The position numbers and the translations under genes were made by a program. A stretch of DNA of 64,000 bases from Vandiemenella viatica (lineage: Eukaryota > Arthropoda > Insecta > Orthoptera > Morabidae): positions 221,586,739-221,650,738 of the forward strand of contig CM061919.1 in the NCBI GenBank assembly GCA_031002005.1, read 5' to 3'. This document shows, piece after piece, positions 44,991 to 57,132 of the stretch (the first letter of the stretch is position 1; each line of letters starts with the position of its first letter). The notes below the pieces were generated by a model. That model was not told the origin of the DNA, searched no databases, and was given only the letters and a program-made list of their open reading frames with translations.

Positions 44991-45362
44991 TACTCATTGG
45001 GGAATATGATGTCAGTTGTTTCTCCATAGCAAGGCAAGCAGTGCATCTGTAGCTTTAGTTCACTCCCTTCATCAATTTTATTAGGATGTTTAGATATCTC
45101 TAGCACCTCTCAAAGCTTTGAGAAGACTGTTGGTTGTGGTTAGAAAAATGTGTTAAAGCATGTTGCTGAAGAATATGGCCAAAATGTCGGCAATTAACGC
45201 TAGGACACAGAACCATTGTAGTAGCATGGAAATTGTTTATTCCAGCTGTGGAAGTCTTAGAATGAAAAACAGTTGTTATCTAGAAAATTAGAAAATTCTT
45301 GTAATTTTTTATTTGCTGATCTGTTCACATAGCTTTTTTTGTTTCCAGAAACTGTGCCTAAT

Positions 45363-48300
45363 ATGGGGTGTATATCCAGCAAAACAGATATCAATGACCT
45401 TCACCCCAACATTTTCCAGGTAACGGATATATCACTTAATGATTGCTGGTATTATGACAGTTAAAAGACATTTATTTAAAGAATTACTTTATCCAGGGTG
45501 TCCACATCAAACCTCAGTGATTTCAAAGTACAATATATATATATAAAACATAGAATCTCATAGTTTGCACCATTCTGTAAAGCAACTAAAAAGTTTTACA
45601 CTAAAAGTCAGGGCACTTCTGCGTGTGGTCCTTTTGCAGCCCTCAAAATGTCTTAAGCCATATTCAATTTCTGCTCATATGTGCCTAGGCATGTCTGGAT
45701 TGATGGAACCGATTGCCTCCATTAAAAAATTTATACCAAGCCTTAATTGTCTGTACATCCGGAGGCACTCTATAAAACACACGTCAGAAATTTCTTTCGG
45801 CAGCAATTGTTAATGATGTTTCAGCATACCACACCATGCATTGGGCTTTCTCTTTTAAAATAGTCATTTTTTATCATTATTCATCACCTGAAACAATAGT
45901 AAAGCACTAAATTAGAAAAATTACACAAAAAACTTTTTGAGTTGCATTATATGGTGAAAACCAAAAGGTTCTATGTTCAATAGTGTGTGTGTGTGTGTGT
46001 GTGTTCACTAATTGCAAACAGCCACGATCCCTGGACTGATAACGCTGAAATAAATTAGTGTGGCAAACATTTATTTAAAGATTGATTTTGTTGAATTCAG
46101 TGGTCTTTTCAGCTTTAAAAATTTTTCTGTAGTTCAATTAGTAAGTTTAAATACCATCATTGCAACAGTAAATTTGTGTATTACTAGCTTTGGATTCTTT
46201 GACTTATTTTTGTATCCATTTATAACTTTCTTTCACTTAGTGCTATGTTAATATCTTTAAGCTTAAAAAATGTCCAGTAATAGATGGGTAATTAAGATTG
46301 TAATTCAGAAATTAATCTATCTGCAAACCTCTGGAGTGAATGGTTGCCTGACTTCATACAAACCAATGTGTAGAAAGATTTTTCTACTTCTTGCCATAGA
46401 GACAATGAAGCTGAATCTAGCTATCAAATATATACATACCAATTATAATAATGATCAGGAAAATACTTTAAGGCAATAAAACTAAAGAAAAATAGGCTAA
46501 TAAGACCAACACTTAACACAGATGATGGCGGCTCGGAACGATGAACACAAAAAAGGCATAAATAACTAACTTAATATTTCGAAGCTAACCTTATTTCCAA
46601 GTAGGTGAGACACGTGAAGGATTTTTTTTTTTTTGCTGTCGTCGGCCTTCCGACTGGTTAGATGCAATCCTCCATCCCTTCATATCCTGTGCTAACCTCT
46701 TCATTTCTACATACCCCTTATAACCCACGTCCTCAATTATCTGCTTCATATATTCTAATCTCTGTCTTCCTCTACAGATCTTACCTTTGACTGTTCCCTC
46801 CACCATCAAATTAACTAATCCAGCATGTCTCAAAATATGACCTGCCAGCCTGTCTCTTCTTTCTGTAAGCTTTTTCCACAAACTTCTTTTCTCACCCATC
46901 ACTTCCAAAACTCATTCATTTCTTACTTTGTCAGTCCAGCATTTTCAGCATTCTTCTGTAGCACCACATTTCAAATGCTTCAATTTTCTTTATTTTCTGT
47001 ATTCCTAAAGTCAATGTTTCGCTACCATGTGCTCCACACAAAGAGTTTTAAAAAGTTCTTTCTAATTCCTAGATCAATATTTGAAACTAAAAGGTTTCTC
47101 TTTTTCATGAAGGCTCTTTTTGCTAATGCTATTCTGCTTTTAACATCATTCATCACTTTTGTCCTGCTTTGATTTATATTCAGTCAAGAATCTTCCTTCA
47201 GTATTTTGTTCATGCCATTCAGTAACTTCAGTATCCTCAGCCCTCTCTGCTAACAAGACAATGTCATCAGCAAATCGTAGCATACTGATTTTTTTCTCCC
47301 TGAAAACTTATGCCACATGGAAGTAATACATTGAGAAACCGTATGTTCGGGACGACTTGAACAATAGTGTAATGGAAAAGGAAGGCGATGGACCTTGTCT
47401 CACACCCTTTTTAACTGATGCATGTCTCTCGTGATTCTCTACTTTTATAATAGCCACTTGATTCTTATATAGTATATAAAGTATTCTTCTATCTCGATAC
47501 TTTAGACCTGACTTCTTTAAAATTTTGAACATCTTGTCCCACCTAACATTATCAGAAGCTTTTTCTAAATCAACAAATGCCATAAAAGTATCTTTGTTTT
47601 TGTTGATCCGCCCTTCAAGTATTAATCTTAAAGACAGAATTGCTTCCCTTGTACTGTGATTTTTCCTAAACCCAAACTGATCTTCACCTACTATCTCTTC
47701 TACTACCCTTTCCATCCTTCTGTATATTATTCTGGTCAGTAATTTTGAAGCATGTGATGTTAGATTAATGGTGCATTAATTCTCACATTTGTCGGCTTGT
47801 GCTTTCTTTGGAAGTGTGAAGATGATATTTTAATTAAAATCAGTTGGAATTTCTCCTGTTTCATTAATAATCTTTCCCTTCCTCTCCTAGGGATTTAAGA
47901 AGTTCTGCAGGGATTTCATCAATTCAAACTGCCTTATTTGCTTTCAAGTCATTCAAAGCTTTATTAAATTCTGTTCTCAAAACAGTCATCAATGTCGACA
48001 TCACCTTCCTTTTGCATTACACTGTTGTTCAAGTCGTCCGCCACATCATCATCATCATCCTCAACAGTTTCCTCTGCATCGGTTAGCTCTATCTTCAGAA
48101 CTTAAAAGAGGTTTCCCATCGGCAGCTTTAATGTTCACACCCCTTTTCTTCATTTCTACAAAATTCTGTTTGATCTTTCTATATGCCACACCTACTTTAC
48201 CTAAGACCATTTCCTTTTCTACTTCTTCACACTTTTCTTCTAGCCATTTTTCTTTTGCTATTTTGCATTTCCTATTTATTTGATTTCTAAATTGCCTGCA

Positions 48301-50867
48301 CTGCTCTCTTCCTGCTTCATCCTGAGCATTTTTGTACCTTCTCCTCTGATCCATCAGCTCCAAAATTTCTTCTGTGATCCAAGGTTTTCGGGCAGCTTGT
48401 TCCCTAAAGCCTAATGTTTCTTTACTGGCTTTCATTATTTAGGTCTTTAACGCATTCCATTCGTCCTCGGTTGAGCTCCTTTCAGAGTTACTTCTTAGAC
48501 CTAAGTCTACCATTTCTGCAAATTTTTCTCTCTTGCTAAATTGTTTCAGTTTATTCACTTCCAGTCTGTCCTGCTTATACTGCTTCCTTAGTCGCTTAAA
48601 TTTCAGCCTGCACTTCATTATTATCAAATTATGGTCAGAGTCTATGTCTGCTCCTGGGTACGCTTTACAATCTAAATCTTGATTTCTGAATCTCTGTTTG
48701 ACCATGATGTAATCTAGCTGATATCTGCCTGTGTCCTCAGGACGTTTCCAGGTGTATATTCTTCTTGCATGGTTCTTAAACAGTGTGTTTGCCACTACTA
48801 GCGTATATCTTTCACAAAATTCTAGCAACCTGCTTCCTCGCACATTTCTTTCTCGTAGACCAAAATTTCATACAGGATTCCCCTCTTTTCCTTCTCCCAC
48901 TATTGATGGAGTTAGATTTGCACAAACCAACATCCACTTGGTGACTGGAGGGTGCATGTGGCATGACATGGGCAGAATAAATGGTGGGAATGATAGGTAC
49001 ATTTTTATCACATACTAGAAATTCTTTATGTTGTTCTGAACTTGTAACGGAGTTACATTTTCTTGTATAATGCTTAATGTAAGATAGCAAACAGTAATAA
49101 ACCTGTTGAATGCAGTGTCAGATTATAATAAAAATTATGCGATGTTTCAACAAAGTTTACTCTATTCTGTTAGTTTTTACTGTTTCTCCTTTTTCTCTCT
49201 CATATTTTGAAGTTCCTTGTTTATGGTTATAGTATAAATGTCTACATTTGAAAGAGTGATTGTTGTATAAGAATGTACCAGTACATTCAATATATATATA
49301 TATATGTATATTTTTTTTACAGGTGATGAATGTGGATGATCTTGGCAATCGATTAAGCCCAGGTCAGTTGGAGATTACAGAAACTGATCTCGTATTCTAC
49401 CAGCGAAAGAAAGAACCAATCAAATGGCCACTTCGAAGCCTAAGGCGGTACGGTTTTGATGCAGAACTATTTAGTTTTGAATCAGGTCGTCGTTGCCCCA
49501 CTGGTCCCGGAATTTATGCATTTCGCTGTCAGCGAGCAGAGCAACTATTCAATCTGTTGCAGACGCATATCCTTGTTCGCAACAATACTAGTGAAGATGC
49601 AGTTTCCAGAGAATTTTCTGTTGGTTCAAACCCTGGGCCAACATTTCCAGCACGTATTAATTTGCCAGCAACAGATGGAAATTATCTTGACCCTGCTCCA
49701 TTGAGGAGGGGAAGTCGCACAGGCCCGCCAACTAACATCCGTTTTGTATCCCAAAATGGTGGTGCATCAACCAGATTGAGCAGTGTTGGTAGCAGTAGTA
49801 ATGGCCCAATTAGCCCCCAAGGTACAGCTTCCCCATCTCCTCCACCTCTTACCCTTCCTTTTCATCAGCCATTGCCCCCAACACCTTTAAATACTACAGT
49901 TTCCTCATATTATGTTAATGATGAACTATTTTCAAAAGTAACCAATAGTTCAGTAAAAATGGAACATGACACAAGTAAGAAGTTGACACCATCATCTCGC
50001 CTATCTTTTCATGGGAATTGTACAACCCCAGCCAAAGTATCTCCATCACCTCTAGAAGGTGATTTGAGAGTGACGAATCCTGTTGCTGCTGTTTCATCTG
50101 TCTATGGAGATACTACACTCTCAGGTCCACCAAATTTACTTACCACTGAAAACAGCCAGATTCTTACAGCAGGATCATATATAAATATTGATGTTACCAG
50201 TGACCCCCTGTCATCTACATCTGTCACTGAAGGAGATGCAAATTATGCTAGATTAGACTTGCCTGATACTCAGCAAGGACATCTGTATATGAATATTATA
50301 CCGGGTCCTGAAAATGTCAAAGTTCAAGATTTTTCTGCTGCAGTTCCTTGGAACAAGCCTGGTTATCCCAGTTATGGCGTTTCACCGAAAGCTAAGGAAC
50401 TGGACATGGAAGAAACAAGACATTGCTATGTTAATTTGGAACCAGGTGAAATAGAAGTCCCTTTGTGTTCATTAGCAAAAAAGGCATCCTCATCTGATCG
50501 AGTTCTTCCTTTATCCTTGCCATCATCTCACACAGTCACACCACAGATAAATCAGCTACGGCAGGTAAATTATATTGTCCTTGACTTAGACCAAAATAAA
50601 GATTCTTCAGGTCCCAGTAGCACTTCACAACAGCAGCAAACATCTCCAGCTAATTCTATACCTGCTGCACCAGGATCTGGACCACCAGAATCGCCCCTCA
50701 GAACATCTGAAGGATATGCCACAATAGACTTTAATAAGACAGTTGCTCTTTCACATTCAGTTAATCCTAGTATAGACAATGATAGTGAAAGCTCTCGTAA
50801 GACAAGACACAATTCAACCATTAGTGATTTAGTTTCCCCTCCTACAAGACATAGTTCTTCAGACTGA
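45363..50867 (+). CDS. FRS2: FRS2-type FGF receptor substrate (membrane-anchored PTB adaptor)
   Basis: Adaptor that links activated receptor tyrosine kinases (FGF receptor type) to Grb2-SOS/Ras and SHP2. Coding exons are 45363-45419 and 49323-50867 (intron GTAACG...TTTTTTTTACAG, phase 0); 533 residues. The first exon is preceded by an acceptor (AG at 45347-45348), so upstream 5'UTR exon(s) exist. MGCISS is an N-myristoylation signal with a palmitoylatable Cys3. Residues ~14-106 form an IRS-type PTB domain with VMNVDDLGN, SLRRYGFDAELFSFESGRRC and the phosphotyrosine-binding Arg positions. The long tail has a Pro-rich stretch (~188-208) and YxN motifs for Grb2 at Y216 (YVND), Y305 (YINI), Y341 (YMNI) and Y388 (YVNL), plus SHP2-type YIVL (Y436) and YATIDF (Y484). 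The family match is by recalled similarity; the exon structure is read directly. Confidence 0.88.
45420..46621. other. FRS2-like intron, left part
   Basis: Intron sequence with a (GT)n run at 45983-46002 and no recognised exon. Frames at 45565-45813 and 46060-46251 lack motifs. Confidence 0.5.
46622..48903 (-). mobile_element. Non-LTR retrotransposon in antisense inside FRS2-like intron
   Basis: Minus strand, 5' truncated inside the endonuclease. From its 5' side: FGLRERNVRGSRLLEFCERY, NTLFKNHARRIYTWKRPEDT, YQLDYIMVKQ and GADIDSDHNLI (AP-endonuclease C-half, with the catalytic SDH), linker PWITEEILELMDQRRR (48435-48061), RT parts EDQFGFRKNHSTREAILSLR, MAFVDLEKASDNVRWDKMF and VKKGVRQGPSPS (47715-47308; the RT catalytic YADD is not in an open frame), and the C-terminal GHILRHAGLVNLMVEGTVKG domain (46908-46591). 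It ends in a 13-base A-tail (46622-46634). Frameshifts show it is dead. Clade not assigned with certainty. Confidence 0.85.
48904..49322. other. FRS2-like intron, right part
   Basis: Ends with a (TA)n run and a strong polypyrimidine tract before ACAG at 49319-49322, a good 3' splice site. No other exon. Confidence 0.6.
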
Positions 50868-51445
50868 TATGAACTGTATTTTAATTTTGTTTGTCAAAGA
50901 ATGATATTTCCAGAGAGAATGGAAAGCTTCTTTCTTTTTTAGAGTTGAAACTGTAGTCCAAAGATTGACTGTACCAAAGATATTTTTAGAAGTAATGAAA
51001 CTTTTGATATGTGTTGTTAAATGAGCCTATTTGAATATGTCCTTGGCAGAATTCGTACATCGAATTGTTTATATTGTACAATAATAAATATGTGTGCATA
51101 TATTTTTTTCATAATAGCCCAAATGTATATAATGCCAAAGAGATAATAATGCAATGTCTTGCCCTGTTTTGAACAATTTTTAACTGCTGAGACATGTACA
51201 TAGCTATGTGTATGTTTGAAAACATGTGTGCCTGATTATATATTATATGTTGTGTGTTATACAAGAAATACATGTGTATATTGAAAGAAATTATTACTAA
51301 TATTTTTTTTTAAATTGTTGAAAATGATATTTACATATAAGTGCTGTTGGCATACCGTGTGTGTGTGTGTGTGTGTATGGGGGAGAGAGAGAGAAAAAAG
51401 GGAGTGTCCTCAGGCAATATTTTTAGAATAAATAAATAAAATTTG
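50868..51445 (+). promoter_or_regulatory. FRS2-like 3'UTR with polyadenylation signals
   Basis: AT-rich trailer after the TGA. A canonical AATAAA lies at 51083-51088, and a cluster AATAAATAAATAAA at 51428-51441 offers a distal site. Between them are (TG)n and (GA)n runs at about 51358-51393. The true cleavage site cannot be read from sequence alone. Confidence 0.6.
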
Positions 51446-51844
51446 TTGGGGGTCAGTCTGATTAATAAGTAATGATTTTCTGCAAAGTTTCAAGCTATGG
51501 ATTAATTTTACAGTAGTGTTCAATATTTCTTAGACTGCTATTATATTAGTCAATTCAAGTAAGATATAAATTACATCATTTTTAGTACTTATATCTCAGG
51601 CTGTTATGCTATGTTTTAAATTTGTTTGTTCTTTTGCCAAAGGACAATTGGAAAATGCGCAGAATTTTTTTATAAACTGCTAACATCTGTTAATACCAAC
51701 AACAGTTCTCCTACTTAAATAACTTGAAAATAACAAATACCTTTTTCAGGTATGAACATATAAAAAACTTAACATATGGCTTCAAAAAAAAATTGATTAC
51801 ACTTTATCAATACTTTTAGATGATACCAGAGTATATAAAGTACA

Positions 51845-53565
51845 TTTGTTAAAATAGAAAAGTATTTGTCTTCTCTGCCATATTCTAGGAAATGATCCAG
51901 TGTAGAATAATATTAATCAAGAATGGGAAATGATTAAAAGCAGCATTACAACATCTGCATTGGAAGCTTTAGGAAAATGTAAGGAAGGAGATACTAAACA
52001 TGGATATTACGAATCTTATATCTAAATGAACAATTCTTGTATATATATATTTGGGATATCGGAAATGGCTCTAACGATTTAGATGAAATTTTATATTTAG
52101 TCATTTTTTTAAAAAGTTTTTCTAAATAGGTGTCTTCCATGCAAAAACACAATTTTACAAAAAATCAGCAATTCTTGTATTTGGTATCTCGGAAATGGCT
52201 CTAACGCCATCTTGTAGATATTTCAGGTTCCAGTAAGCCTACTGATGTTAGTTCTCTTTGGATCGAGCAAGGAACCTTTATATCTTCAAATGAACAATTC
52301 ATCCATGCAAATATTTCACATAGTATCGTGATTAAGTACCGAATGGTAATATAATAATGAGGAAATAATTAAATGCAAATATTTATTAATGAATGGTATT
52401 TTATTTTGAAGAGTAGTAATAAATATCACTTTTACTGTAAAAAGTCATTATTATTAAATACTACATCTTTAATTGTAAAGCATTTAAAAAGTAGATATTT
52501 AAAATGATATTCGCTTTGTCAGATGTCCTTTTTTCAATCTTCTTTAATTTACAAAACTTCTTTGAAAACAATATTAGCAGTTATAATGTGATCATCACTG
52601 ACTCTATGACCGTATGTGTCTTTAACACAAAAATAAAAATTAATTATCTACATACTCGTCAAAAAGACAGTACAGATGTCCAAATGAAAAAAAAAACAGG
52701 TTTTGATAAATACAATCCTGCCTTTCGAAGGGTCTAACATTGTGCATTATTAACATTCATAATGAAGGTTTCTTCTACTGGGAATTGTTTTCCTATCATT
52801 TGAAAAAGCACAGTTGATCAGAAGGTGTGAGGTATGAGCATAGTTTTATCATAAAGAATGAATTTAGCACTGATGATGTACTTATCTAAGTGAATTATCA
52901 CAAATCTCGCACCATTAATTAATCCCTGATTAGCATTAAGATTTGTATTTAACATACTAGTAGCATCTTTCTTTAAAAGCAATTTATGAGGTGGTAAACC
53001 AGATGATCTCAGAAATTCCTCTAGCAATTTGGATGAAATTTCATATTTAGATAACGTTTTATAACACGATTTTGCAAAATGAAAGCAATTCTCGTATTTG
53101 GTACCTCAGAAACGGCTCTAACCTCATCTCGTTTCAGGTACCAACATGACTACTAATGTTAGTTAAGCTCCTCTTTAGTAGAGCAAGGAACTTTGCTCCT
53201 CAAAATACCTAGGAAGCCTTTAAAACAACTTTCACTTTAATCAAACTTTACTCATATTGACCAGAAATCGAAAGATACCAAGCAAAGATCGGTCACCCTG
53301 GTGCTATCATTATAGAGAAGAAAGAGGCATATATTAAACTGAAAAATCCTGATGTGAAAATTAATCGAGTACAAAAGAACAGTTATAGCTGAGAGAAATA
53401 AGAAAGCTTAAAATACAAAGCTGGCAGAACTACTTAAGTGATACAGAACATTACCTTCATGGTAGGCAGGAAAGAGCTTACAGAGTTTTTAACAAGATTG
53501 AAAAAGATAAATTGACTCACAATCCCATGCTTAAGAGTTATGATATGATATAATAAGAGGGATAT
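51845..53565 (+). pseudogene. LINE linker region, interrupted by a ~1.2 kb insert
   Basis: 51895-52010 reads INQEWEMIKSSITTSALEAL (between endonuclease and RT of a LINE), and 53320-53560 reads KKEAYIKL then EYKRTVIAERNKKA and QERAYRVFNKIEKDKL in broken frames, which is the next part of the same region. Sequence between about 52016 and 53220 does not fit and is an insertion. No function. Confidence 0.55.
52020..53220. repeat. Insert bounded by two related ~200 bp repeats
   Basis: At the left, GGTATCTCGGAAATGGCTCT (52180) with TTTCAGGTTCCAG and ATGTTAGTTCTC; at the right, GGTACCTCAGAAACGGCTCT (53100) with TTTCAGGTACCAA and ATGTTAGTTAAGC. Both are also linked to GATGAAATTTxATATTTAG. Same orientation. 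The middle (52310-52980) is AT-rich and non-coding. Class unknown; the GATGAAATTT wording is shared with Helitron-like ends. Confidence 0.6.
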
Positions 53566-53604
53566 CTAGGAAAAAAGGTTACAAATGCTGTTAAAATCAA
53601 AATT

Positions 53605-54875
53605 GAATATATTACAACCAAATTTAAAGGTATGTTACAAAACGTCTTTATTTCTCTACATAATCGCCATCAAGTTCGATGCACTTCTTCAACCTGGCAC
53701 CAGTTTTTGTATACCCTCATTGTACACACTCCGCTCCACCTCCACTCTCTTTCACTTCCTTATCATTGGAAAATGTTTCCCACCCAAAAACTCCTTTAAT
53801 TTGGTGAAAAGATGCTAATCTGATGGCGCGAGGTCCGGTGAATAGGGTGGGTGTGTCTCAGCATGCCATACAAAGGATACAAGGAGGTCCTGGGTGACGA
53901 GCCATGTGGGGTCTTGCATTGTCATTAAGGAGGGACACGGCAGGAGTCAGCATTTCTCTCCTTTTATCTTTAATCTTCTTTTTTTAATTTTTTTTAAGGT
54001 CTCACAATAAGTGACTACATTGGTCCCTTTGTCCATGAAATCCACTAACAAAACACCTTTTCTGTCCCCATAAACAAATGCCATAATCTTCTGCTCTGAC
54101 AACTGCACTTTGAAATTTTTGGCCGTTGGGGAATGGGTATGATACCATTGTTGGGACTGTCTTTTGGACTCGGGAGTATAGTGACATACCCCAGTTTCAT
54201 CACCAGTGACAATTGAGTCAAGAAATGCCCCACTGTCCATTTCAAAATGTTCAAGAAATTCACGTGCGGCCAAAACGCAACTTTGGCGACGCTCCTGAGT
54301 CAACATTTTTGGCACCCACTTTGCACTCAATTTCCTGTAATCAAGCTTTTCTGAGACATTTTAACCCACGAGACTATGAGATATGTTTGGGAACATTTCA
54401 TGAAGGCTTTCAATGGTCACATGATGTTCACTGAGAATTGTTTCATCAATTTCCTTCAGAAGCTCTTCTGAAATGAAAGACAGCCTCCCACTCCTCTCTT
54501 CGTCATGTGTGTCAGTGCAACCTTCCTTAAACAACCTAACCCACTTGTAAACATTCTGGCGTGACATTACCTCAGGCCCATAGGTTTCCACAAGCTAACG
54601 ATGAATTTTGGCCACAGATTCTTGCTGCAAAGTGAGGAATTTGATGACTGAGCGAATATCACATCGGCGGTAGGTGGAGCGAACAGCCTCTGTGGAGGCT
54701 CCTTCTCTGACGACATATCTCAAGGGACTAAATTGGAATGGGGTTCAGTTTGATTGTTACGGACCCCCTTCCATTCAGGTGTGCCAACCTTTAAATAAAA
54801 AATTTACCTGCACCCTTCAGAGCACTTGTAACCTTTATTTCCAGATGGCCCTCGTATTTCACTACCCTCTGGATG
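53605..54875 (-). pseudogene. mariner-family transposase, near full-length but dead
   Basis: Minus strand. N-terminal HTH: TYRRCDIRSVIKFLTLQQES, then ETYGPEVMSRQNVYKWVRLF and EERSGRLSFISEELL (54591-54361); then KWVPKMLTQERRQSCV, FLDSIVTGDETGVCHYTPES (first catalytic Asp in GDE), KIMAFVYGDRKGVLLVDFMD (54330-53947), then LLNDNARPHMARHP (second Asp) and the ending KKCIELDGDYVEK near 53640. Stop codons (one after AKIHR) and frameshifts disable it. Both ends carry a diverged TTACAA-containing inverted terminus. A different mariner lineage from the one at 25 kb. Confidence 0.88.
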
Positions 54876-56422
54876 GATAAACATGATGTTCCAATTCACA
54901 GCAGAATCAGCAAACATGTGGAACCTACAGTTTTGAATGGGCTAAACAAAGTATTGGTATTATAGAAGAATATAAAGATTCCAGGTTGTGATATCCTGAA
55001 TTCATAACTATTTGAGTTCTCATTAAATAAATTGAAAATACTTTTATTAAATTTTTTTAAAACGGTTGTTGATGATAGGATAGGAAGAATAACCTGCCAC
55101 ATATGATGAAGGCAGGTGGGCCAGATGAACACAAAAATAAATACACTTGGAAGCTGCTTAGTTGGGATATAATTGCTTATCGTGATCCCAATTACATGGC
55201 GTGTTGTGGGTAGCTGGCCTTCGGACTACCTCTAACACTGCTAGCCACACAGCTCTTACTTTCATTACCAGCTTTCATTGATACTGTGCTAGTAGTCACA
55301 CTCATGATATTAAGGATTTCTTAATATAGTTTTAAGAAATCAGAACACAGTTCCATTAATTCTGACAATTAGTTTAATAATCTTGAATCGCTATCTCAAC
55401 ATTACACATTATAACCTCAACAAAATACAATTCGTGGAGCTCATATGCGACCCTTCCCGTGCTGGCACATGACCATGACAACTCTCAGCCAAAGAATACC
55501 TTATTGCAAGACTTACCAGCTAAGATTCTACTACTATCCCATTCACTACACTTGCTACAATCTGTGGAACCCCATTTACATGTTATTACAATTAATTTCA
55601 TTAATTGTAATAAAACATTACTAAACATATTTTCTTAATATCAAATTAATTAATTACTAAGCAAAGAAGGGGAAAAAAACTATAAAATGCTGTACAGAAG
55701 GATTAGACCTAAACGTCGCACACTTTACATTATTTGGTCAAAAACCTTACTCATATTGCAAGGGAAAAGATGGGTTCCTACCACATGAATGAACCAAAGA
55801 TGAAACAAGAGGGAAGGGTTAGGATTATACTGTTAGTGGTGGAGAAAGTAGACATACGATGTAGGAAGAAAGATATATGGTAATGGGGAAGATATGTACA
55901 CTTTCAGACTTACCACATTGTCACCCTTAAACTGTTTTGGGCATGTGGATATGTACTAGAGGAATTAGTGTTCCATATATTCAAAAAATTATCAAGATAT
56001 AAGACTGCTGCTTGCAGCATGCAAGATATATGGAAAAGTTAATAGCAGAGGCTCTATTGAATGATGAAATGGCTTCCAAAAGAGAATAATATGTACAGAC
56101 TGCATATTCACATGACACAATTCATAGAAAAACGTAAAGACTTCTGCATAGCAAACTTTTGACACAGTGAATAGAATGAAATTGTTTCAGATTATGTACT
56201 ATCTGCAGCATCTAGTAAGAGTAATATAAAGTTTGTATTACAAAATGTACATTAAAATCTCACAAGATTGCAATCAGACTGTAACAATGTTAGGAGTTGG
56301 AGAAAGTTGCTGTTGAACATTTATATAAATGATGTCATTAGGAGATGGCTGGAATGTGTACCTACAATTTTGAATTTAATGATGCAGTAGTAGATACAAT
56401 GATTTTAGCCGAGAAATATCAT

Positions 56423-57132
56423 ATCTATCTACATATATACTCTGCAATTCACAAAATTGTGGGTGGCAGAGGGTGCTCAGCACCAAAGCTAATCTCTTTG
56501 CTGTGCATTCCAATCCCTAATGGTACGAGGGAAAAAAGAGTTCATATAAGAATCAGTCCGGCACCTTAATTCTCTAATTTTATCTTTCCTGTCCTTCCGA
56601 CTCAAATAGGTTGGTGGAAGAAGTATTTCACTACACTCAAAAGTGAAAGTGGGAGTACACATGTTTACCAATAAGTTTAAACGAAACGTGCGTCGTCTAT
56701 CTACCAGAGACTCCCAACCTAGTCTACTAATCAGTTCTGTGACGCTTTCATAAGGACTGTAGCAAGCGGTCACGAATCGAGCGGCTCTTCTCTGTACTTT
56801 CTCTATACTTTCGATCAACCCCTTACGAAACGGATCCCAAATGGCACAACAATAGTCCAAATGTGGATGCACAAGAGATTTGTACGCTATCTCCTTTGTT
56901 TGTTCATTACAATTTTTCAAGATTCGACCTATGAATCGCAGCCTAGAATTTGCTCTACCTACTAACGAATTAATGTGTATGTCCCATTTCATGTTCCTTT
57001 GTACTGTTACTCCCAAATATTTCATAGAATCGACCATATCAATAACTGTATTGTTTAACTCGTATTTCTGAACAATTGGATTCTTTTTGTTAGTTATGCT
57101 CATTGTTTTGCACTTTTTACAATTTAGAGTAA
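56423..57132 (-). mobile_element. CR1-like LINE, young 5'-truncated insertion
   Basis: Encodes an unbroken 204-codon RT C-terminal part: MVDSMKYLGVTVQRNMKWDI, SLVHPHLDYCCAIWDPFRKG, VQRRAARFVTACYSPYESVT, GWESLVDRRRTFRLNLLVNM and NSFFPRTIRDWNAQQRD, the standard CR1/L2 ending. The corresponding site in copy 1 (near 1410) is empty. The open frame and the empty allele mark it as the youngest LINE in the window. No clear target duplication is left; 3 bp of the empty site may have been lost. Confidence 0.9.

Noticed and set aside
49456..49704. Alternative frames inside the FRS2-like exon
   Set aside because: Shadow frames of a well-supported protein.
52504..52737. 77-codon frame in AT-rich DNA
   Set aside because: No motif, biased composition, inside a non-coding insert.
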